Origin: Candidatus Aerophobota bacterium
GTDB taxonomy: Bacteria > Aerophobota > Aerophobia > Aerophobales > AE-B3A
NCBI GenBank assembly: GCA_030602105.1
Contig: JAUWAK010000041.1
Coordinates: 1-8,687 of the forward strand
Direction of reading: 5' to 3'
Length of the DNA stretch: 8,687 nucleotides
Made by a program: the position numbers and the translations under genes. Below the pieces are notes generated by a model. The model worked only from the letters and a program-made list of their open reading frames with translations. It was not told the origin of the DNA and searched no databases. Of this stretch, positions 4,781-8,687 are shown piece after piece; the first letter of the stretch is position 1, and every line of letters begins with the position of its first letter.

Positions 4781-7228
4781 CTACTTCAATGCATCCATCG
4801 AAGCGTTGATGACCTGGAAAGTGAAGGATGGGTTGTGGACACCCTCGCTACCGTCGCCCTCAATCAGGAAGAAATTCCATCCAGCCTTGGCGATAATCTG
4901 ACCGGCATCAGAGTCAATCAGTGTCCCAACTACATTTCCACCAGAGTCTTTTACCTCAGTATCTCTAGCCAATCTCACATGTTCATAGGGCGTTCCGCCA
5001 ACAGTGATATTCATGGCTAGCCGACCGTGTGACTCGGCGAACTCAATGGCGGTGACCGCGCTGGCGTCAACGATCTCTACGTCAGACTCATCTGGTCCCA
5101 TTTTCTTGAGGGTCACTATATTGCCGGCATTTGTTTGAGCGGTGATCTCACCCAGGATGGCCCCTTCAATGGCCACTTTGAGTTCCTCGAGCCCGCCATG
5201 AACAGCATCAGGGAGTGTTCCGCCGTCATAGGCGCCGTGACAGCTAGTGCAAATGTCCATGCTAGCTTCGAACGAATGGTTGGTGCCGGCTCCCTGGCGG
5301 CTGAATGCCGCAGGAGGTGGTGATAGAACCATGTGGCAGGTGGTGCAGGTGTCCTCGATGAGGGAATGGGGAGAGCGCTTTCCGACCTCCACAAAATAAG
5401 CATTTTCTCCCATGAGAACGTCTGCCTGAGATGCCGTGTGTGGCGCTCTATCATCTTGTACGGCCATGGCCGCATCGTTTCGCTCGCTGTTTCGCGAATT
5501 GTGACAGGTCATACAGATGGCACCCCGGCCGACACCAATTGCTTTGAATCCTGCAGGAAGCATGGACGTATCACCAGCGATGCGAGTGGTTGCCGTATTG
5601 GGCTCGCCCGATGTTTTCCCCGGATCGTGCGAGTCGTGACAAACCGCACAGGTTACAGGATGTACGTCTTCAGCTGTCCAGGTGATTTCGGCTTCAATGT
5701 TTCCGGGGTTGCCTGCCTCAAGTTGGGGTAGCCATGCCAGGAATCCTTGGCCCACATGGCAGCGACCGCAACTGGCATTGTCGGCTCGCTCAATTGCTAA
5801 GTCATAATTCGCGTGCTTACTCTCTTCCCACTGCTGGAAACGTCCGTGCCGTGGCGGCTCACCGTGGCAGGCCCCGCATACATCTGATGAAATGTTGATG
5901 CGCATAGCTTCTTGCATGTGAGCTGCGCTGTCTTGCGGCCCATGGCAGTTTTCACACTGAATGTTGGCAAGTCTAGCCGAAGCAGGATAGTCGGCCAGCA
6001 TCTTGGCCCAGTTCCCAACGGCGCCGTGTGGAGCTTCCCAGCCTTCCTCGGCAATCATCTCATCAAAACCGTTGTTGTCGGCAGTGGTGTCGTAGCCGAC
6101 AGAATGGCAGGATGCGCAGCCCAAGCTCCAGTGTCCGCTCGGATCGTCGATGTTCTGAGTAATAATCTCCGCATGCCCTGAACGCTTCCAATCAGCGAAC
6201 TTGTCAGGAGCCATAGTCCCATTGTGACAGGTGGTGCAGGCTTTATCACCAACCGGCTCGCCCTTCTCATCCTTTCCGGTAATAACACCCGTCCAGGTTC
6301 CAGCATAGACATCCACGGAAGTGCTGCTGCTTACCTCGGTCAGAGTGTATTTCCCGGCAACATCGGGGGTGAACGAGGGGTTCTGGTCTGTAAAGTCATC
6401 CAGGACAGCGCTGGATCCCGTAGGAGATGCTAAGACCCAAGCATAGTCATCCTGAGCTTTCCCGTGTAGAAGCACGGGCACGTTTACCGGAACGTTCTGG
6501 ATGCCCAGACTAATTGCGTAGGGAAGATGGACCGCAACGTGTACGGTGTCACTGTAGCTACCGCTGGAAGTGGTCACCGTAACCTTGAAGGTAGCTTCCC
6601 CAGCCGTTTCGAGAGAATGTGGATCAATGCCCTGGACCATAAATCGGTCGAGACTTTCAAGGTGGTGGAAAAGCTCCTCCTTGTAGGCCGCAGGATCCGC
6701 CAGAGTCACCGTGGCAGTTTGAGCGTTCTCGTTTGCCACAGATGCGGCTGCGCCCGCGGTCTGGGTCCATTTGTAACCTGTCACCGTGGAACCATCCAGG
6801 GGCTCAGTCGTAGCCTTAAGGCTCACGACCTCACCCGGCGAGACCGACTGGTCTTTACCAGCACTTACCGCTACTGCCTTCGTGGGCTTAAGAGAGACGT
6901 CCTTGACGACAGTCTGATCAGCTATCGCTACCACGGTCTGGGTGGATCCATCAAAGTTGCTTTTTTCAAAAGTGAGCGTGTAGATCCCAATCGGAAGTGT
7001 AGCGGTATAGTTTCCGCTGGCATCCGTCTTAATGCTTACCCCCTCAACGGCAGGGTCTGTGGCGACCGTGACAGCCTCAAGAGGACTGCCAGTCAAGCTG
7101 TTGGTCACTGCTCCGGAAATTGTGCCACTACTCGTACCGGCTAAGCCTTGGCCACCAGAAAAGCCGGCCGCAAGTAAGAGGACAGCTATCAGGATGGGTG
7201 CAGCTTTCGCTTTCAACAAAGTTTCCAT
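4781..7228 (-). CDS. Secreted nine-heme cytochrome c with N-terminal Ig/PKD-like domains
   Basis: This 815-residue exported protein probably carries electrons outside the inner membrane. A signal peptide (residues 1-~30, likely cut after QGLA) has no lipobox cysteine. Residues ~33-115 resemble a carboxypeptidase-regulatory-like beta-sandwich (GTISGAVTNSLTGSPL ... SGNYTATLPIGIYTLTF). Residues ~118-235 look PKD/Ig-like (AGKDQSVSPGEVVSLKA ... YKWTQ), and ~236-315 is a further beta-rich domain. Nine CxxCH sites follow: C331, C371, C425, C451, C487, C527, C572, C628 and C660, with many spare histidines as axial ligands. The C-terminal ~150 residues have no CxxCH and end with the motif EGVHNPSFTFQVINA (795-809), a tail often seen in multiheme cytochromes. 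No transmembrane helix follows the signal peptide. The start is fixed by a full Shine-Dalgarno. GC is higher than in flanking genes. A cell-surface or extracellular electron-transfer role is inferred from architecture; an enzymatic role cannot be excluded. Confidence 0.93.
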   Translation of the reverse strand: METLLKAKAAPILIAVLLLAAGFSGGQGLAGTSSGTISGAVTNSLTGSPLEAVTVATDPAVEGVSIKTDASGNYTATLPIGIYTLTFEKSNFDGSTQTVVAIADQTVVKDVSLKPTKAVAVSAGKDQSVSPGEVVSLKATTEPLDGSTVTGYKWTQTAGAAASVANENAQTATVTLADPAAYKEELFHHLESLDRFMVQGIDPHSLETAGEATFKVTVTTSSGSYSDTVHVAVHLPYAISLGIQNVPVNVPVLLHGKAQDDYAWVLASPTGSSAVLDDFTDQNPSFTPDVAGKYTLTEVSSSTSVDVYAGTWTGVITGKDEKGEPVGDKACTTCHNGTMAPDKFADWKRSGHAEIITQNIDDPSGHWSLGCASCHSVGYDTTADNNGFDEMIAEEGWEAPHGAVGNWAKMLADYPASARLANIQCENCHGPQDSAAHMQEAMRINISSDVCGACHGEPPRHGRFQQWEESKHANYDLAIERADNASCGRCHVGQGFLAWLPQLEAGNPGNIEAEITWTAEDVHPVTCAVCHDSHDPGKTSGEPNTATTRIAGDTSMLPAGFKAIGVGRGAICMTCHNSRNSERNDAAMAVQDDRAPHTASQADVLMGENAYFVEVGKRSPHSLIEDTCTTCHMVLSPPPAAFSRQGAGTNHSFEASMDICTSCHGAYDGGTLPDAVHGGLEELKVAIEGAILGEITAQTNAGNIVTLKKMGPDESDVEIVDASAVTAIEFAESHGRLAMNITVGGTPYEHVRLARDTEVKDSGGNVVGTLIDSDAGQIIAKAGWNFFLIEGDGSEGVHNPSFTFQVINASMDALK

Positions 7229-7233
7229 GTTCT

Positions 7234-7242
7234 ACCTCCTTT
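7234..7242 (-). promoter_or_regulatory. Near-perfect Shine-Dalgarno of the nine-heme cytochrome gene
   Basis: AAAGGAGGT on the minus strand matches the anti-SD fully and ends 5 nt before the ATG at 7228. It is the strongest ribosome site in the window and suggests high translation of the cytochrome. Confidence 0.8.
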
Positions 7243-7335
7243 GTGCAAAATTCACTAGTATTGACTATAAACCCTTGCTCAAGAAAATCAGATCTTACCG
7301 ATGAGTCTCTTGACATGCACCTTGTAGTTCCTGGA

Positions 7336-7380
7336 CTAGCCGATAAGATCCTGGAGAATTTGGAAAATTTGAACCCGCAT
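7336..7380 (-). CDS. Putative 14-residue leader peptide or small-ORF remnant
   Basis: In the 177-nt spacer before the nine-heme cytochrome gene, GGGAGGTGA (7394-7386) lies 5 nt before an ATG at 7380. This opens MRVQIFQILQDLIG and stops at TAG (7338-7336). A -1 shift at that stop would continue as LVQELQGACQETHR to a TAA at 7297-7295, giving an amphipathic peptide of about 28 residues. No slippery heptamer is visible, so this could be an independent leader peptide, a small protein broken by an indel, or chance. The ribosome site is the main support. The remainder of the spacer (7335-7243) holds no convincing promoter. Confidence 0.3.
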   Translation of the reverse strand: MRVQIFQILQDLIG

Positions 7381-7405
7381 ATTCGTCACCTCCCTTTTTC
7401 TACAA

Positions 7406-8440
7406 TTATGCGTTACCTCTATAGCTCAAGCCAGATTGAGAAGAATTAGGAACAGACGCAATTTGGTACTTTTCCACACGTGCAGCGAGGCTTTCCAGTA
7501 GATAATCACTGAGCAGGGATAAAGCCTCTTTGGCCTGAGAATTCTCCAGTACTTTTAACTTTTCCTTTGCCCTATCCAGGTATTCTTTCGCTCTTTGCCA
7601 TGATTGCCCAACTACCTCATATTCTCTAAGTAAGGTAATGATTTCTTCCCTATCTTTGTGAAAGAGATCGTTTATTCTTTTTCCATCTTCCTTGGTTAGC
7701 CTTCTTACAAGATAGATAAGAGGTAAGGTCATTTTCCCCTGGGCAAAGTCTTTATAGGTTGATTTTCCCATCTTATCGGGAGGAGAAACCAAATCCAAAC
7801 AATCATCGATGATTTGAAAAGCCATTCCAAAATTAAGCCCATAGTTGGCCAGAGCCTTCTGGACGGAGGGATGGCTTTCTGAAAGGACTGCTCCTACTTC
7901 ACAGCTAGCAGCCATAAGAGAGGCTGTCTTTTTTCTTATGATTTCCAGATAATCCTCTTCGCTCAGATTCAACTTATAGGTTTTGCAGGTCTGAATTATT
8001 TCCCCCTCGCACATCATTTCAGCGGCAAAGGAGACTATAGAAGAAATCTTTTGAACTCCAAGCTGCGATAGGATGGAGAAAGCCTTAAAATACAGGTAAT
8101 CTCCTGTAAGGACCGCCGGCTCATTTCCCCACCTTGTGTTCATGGTAGTTCTCTTTCTTCTCAGATCCGCCTCATCTAAAACATCATCGTGAACTAAGCT
8201 AGCAGTATGAATAAGCTCCAGAGCCACAGATACAGGAATGACCTTTTCATCCCAATGATTGTTGGTTTTGGCAGAAAGTAGAACCAAAGATGGCCTTAGT
8301 CTTTTTCCAGCACTCCCCAAAAGATATCTATTAACCTCGAGAATAAATTTGTCTTTTGAGCTCAAGAGTTGACTCCTTAGCTCGTCTTCTATTCTTCCAA
8401 GTTCTTCCTTTATGGGTGAGTAGATTTTTTCAAGCTTCAT
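7406..8440 (-). CDS. Long-chain all-trans polyprenyl diphosphate synthase
   Basis: This 344-residue enzyme of the trans-isoprenyl diphosphate synthase family condenses isopentenyl diphosphate onto an allylic primer in the cytoplasm or at the inner face of the membrane. It shows GSAGKRLRP (42-50, diphosphate binding) and the first Asp-rich motif DDVLDEAD (85-92; D85, D86, D89). Family-typical GDYLYFKAF is at 113-121, and the second Asp-rich motif IIDDCLD at 210-216. The residues 4 and 5 positions before the first motif are Ser81 and Ala80. Small residues there usually permit long products (about C30 or longer), unlike the bulky residues of short-chain farnesyl synthases. The likely role is the side chain of menaquinone or ubiquinone (IspB/HepT-like); exact chain length cannot be read. 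The ribosome site is weak (AGGGA about 8 nt before the ATG at 8440). It sits 91 nt after a cytochrome gene and before another, fitting a respiratory cluster. Confidence 0.94.
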   Translation of the reverse strand: MKLEKIYSPIKEELGRIEDELRSQLLSSKDKFILEVNRYLLGSAGKRLRPSLVLLSAKTNNHWDEKVIPVSVALELIHTASLVHDDVLDEADLRRKRTTMNTRWGNEPAVLTGDYLYFKAFSILSQLGVQKISSIVSFAAEMMCEGEIIQTCKTYKLNLSEEDYLEIIRKKTASLMAASCEVGAVLSESHPSVQKALANYGLNFGMAFQIIDDCLDLVSPPDKMGKSTYKDFAQGKMTLPLIYLVRRLTKEDGKRINDLFHKDREEIITLLREYEVVGQSWQRAKEYLDRAKEKLKVLENSQAKEALSLLSDYLLESLAARVEKYQIASVPNSSQSGLSYRGNA

Positions 8441-8496
8441 TGAACACGTCCCTACATAATCCCCTCGCTCTATCTCTAGAGTTTAGCTAGATCTTC

Positions 8497-8514
8497 CAGG
8501 AGTATGCCCTCCTG
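8497..8514. other. Short hairpin between cytochrome gene end and prenyl synthase
   Basis: CAGGAG (8497-8502) and CTCCTG (8509-8514) form a 6-bp stem with a 6-nt loop in the 91-nt spacer. No T run follows, so termination here is doubtful. The loop and stem may simply be a spacer structure within an operon. Confidence 0.3.
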
Positions 8515-8531
8515 ATGGGAGTGAGCGCAAT

Positions 8532-8687
8532 TTAAGGAAATGATAGAGGCCAACTTTCCTTTCCGTGCTTAATCTGGCTGTGACACTGAAAACACTCTAC
8601 CTTATGTTCACTGGTATGTTTTAGGTGAAGGAAAGCTCTCTCGTTAATTCTTTCGAGACGTCCCGGCTCAGAATGACAGAAAAGGCA
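8532..8687 (-). CDS. Multiheme cytochrome c, C-terminal fragment (cut by window edge)
   Basis: A reading frame entering at the right edge gives 51 residues before TAA at 8534-8532. It contains two heme c sites, CLFCH (residues 1-5 of the fragment) and CFQCH (32-36). They are separated by a helix with extra histidines (HLKHTSEHKVE) that could be distal ligands, and IKHGKE follows the last site. This composition and spacing leave little doubt that it is the end of a c-type multiheme cytochrome whose body lies outside the window. The family cannot be named from the tail; pentaheme NapC/NrfH-like and c3-like proteins are both possible. It lies 91 nt upstream of the polyprenyl synthase gene on the same strand and may share its transcript. 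Confidence 0.85.
   Translation of the reverse strand, partial: CLFCHSEPGRLERINERAFLHLKHTSEHKVECFQCHSQIKHGKESWPLSFP

Noticed and set aside
6527..7144. Plus-strand open frame of 205 codons opposite the nine-heme cytochrome gene
   Set aside because: It is the antisense of well-supported Ig-like coding sequence in a GC-rich gene, has no ribosome site or recognisable domain, and is Arg/Ser/Gly-rich like a shadow frame.
4781..7228. Lipoprotein signal in the nine-heme cytochrome
   Set aside because: The region after the hydrophobic core reads AGFSGGQGLAGTSS and contains no cysteine, so there is no lipobox.
7128..7316. Minus-strand 62-codon frame crossing the start of the nine-heme gene
   Set aside because: It overlaps the strong Shine-Dalgarno and signal-peptide coding region in another frame and has no ribosome site of its own.
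7243..7335. Sigma70-like promoter before the cytochrome gene (TTGAGC with TACTAG)
   Set aside because: The -10 match is only about 3 of 6 and no supporting element was found, so it was not listed as a feature.
1..8687. CRISPR array, tRNA or rRNA genes
   Set aside because: No spaced direct repeats, tRNA-like cloverleaf or rRNA segments were noticed; nearly all the sequence is accounted for by minus-strand genes.

Overview
The window carries seven convincing protein genes, all read on the minus strand, two of them cut by the window edges. They belong to a respiratory, c-type-cytochrome-rich bacterium. System I cytochrome c maturation genes, exported multiheme proteins and ALA synthesis from glutamyl-tRNA point to a Gram-negative, probably anaerobic or facultative lineage. 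Most coding sequence is fairly AT-rich (about 42-45% GC in lines I counted). I cannot name a phylum; an uncultured Desulfobacterota- or Nitrospirota-like lineage is a guess.

In the direction of transcription (right to left): (1) 8687-8532, the C-terminal end of a multiheme cytochrome c with two CxxCH sites. (2) 8440-7406, a long-chain all-trans polyprenyl diphosphate synthase, probably for the quinone tail. (3) 7405-7229, a spacer with a well-primed 14-codon mini-ORF and then a very strong Shine-Dalgarno. (4) 7228-4781, a large secreted nine-heme cytochrome with about 300 residues of Ig/PKD-like domains before the hemes. (5) 4780-4485, a structured untranslated region with a 16-bp-stem hairpin beside a perfect palindrome, then a Rho-independent terminator. 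(6) 4484-4002, a small exported triheme cytochrome. (7) 4001-3898, a nested hairpin in the hemA leader. (8) 3897-2845 hemA, 2789-798 ccmF, 808-317 ccmH and 215-1 ccmI-like, a tightly packed operon that makes heme precursor and attaches heme to apocytochromes.

The genes fit one theme. The prenyl synthase probably supplies quinone tails, hemA supplies tetrapyrrole, CcmF/CcmH/CcmI perform heme ligation, and three multiheme cytochromes (at least 14 CxxCH sites in view) are the likely clients. The nine-heme protein with its Ig-like stalk is a candidate cell-surface electron conduit, and the triheme protein a possible periplasmic partner. The two-gene cytochrome block (about 4.0-7.23 kb) is clearly more GC-rich than its flanks and is bounded by RNA hairpins, so it may be an inserted or specially expressed module. 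Unusual points are a HemA lacking most of its C-terminal dimerisation domain, a CcmH with a four-cysteine CPCGCGK-type active site, and the structured 3' region of the large cytochrome gene. No rRNA, tRNA, CRISPR array, transposase or plus-strand gene was found.
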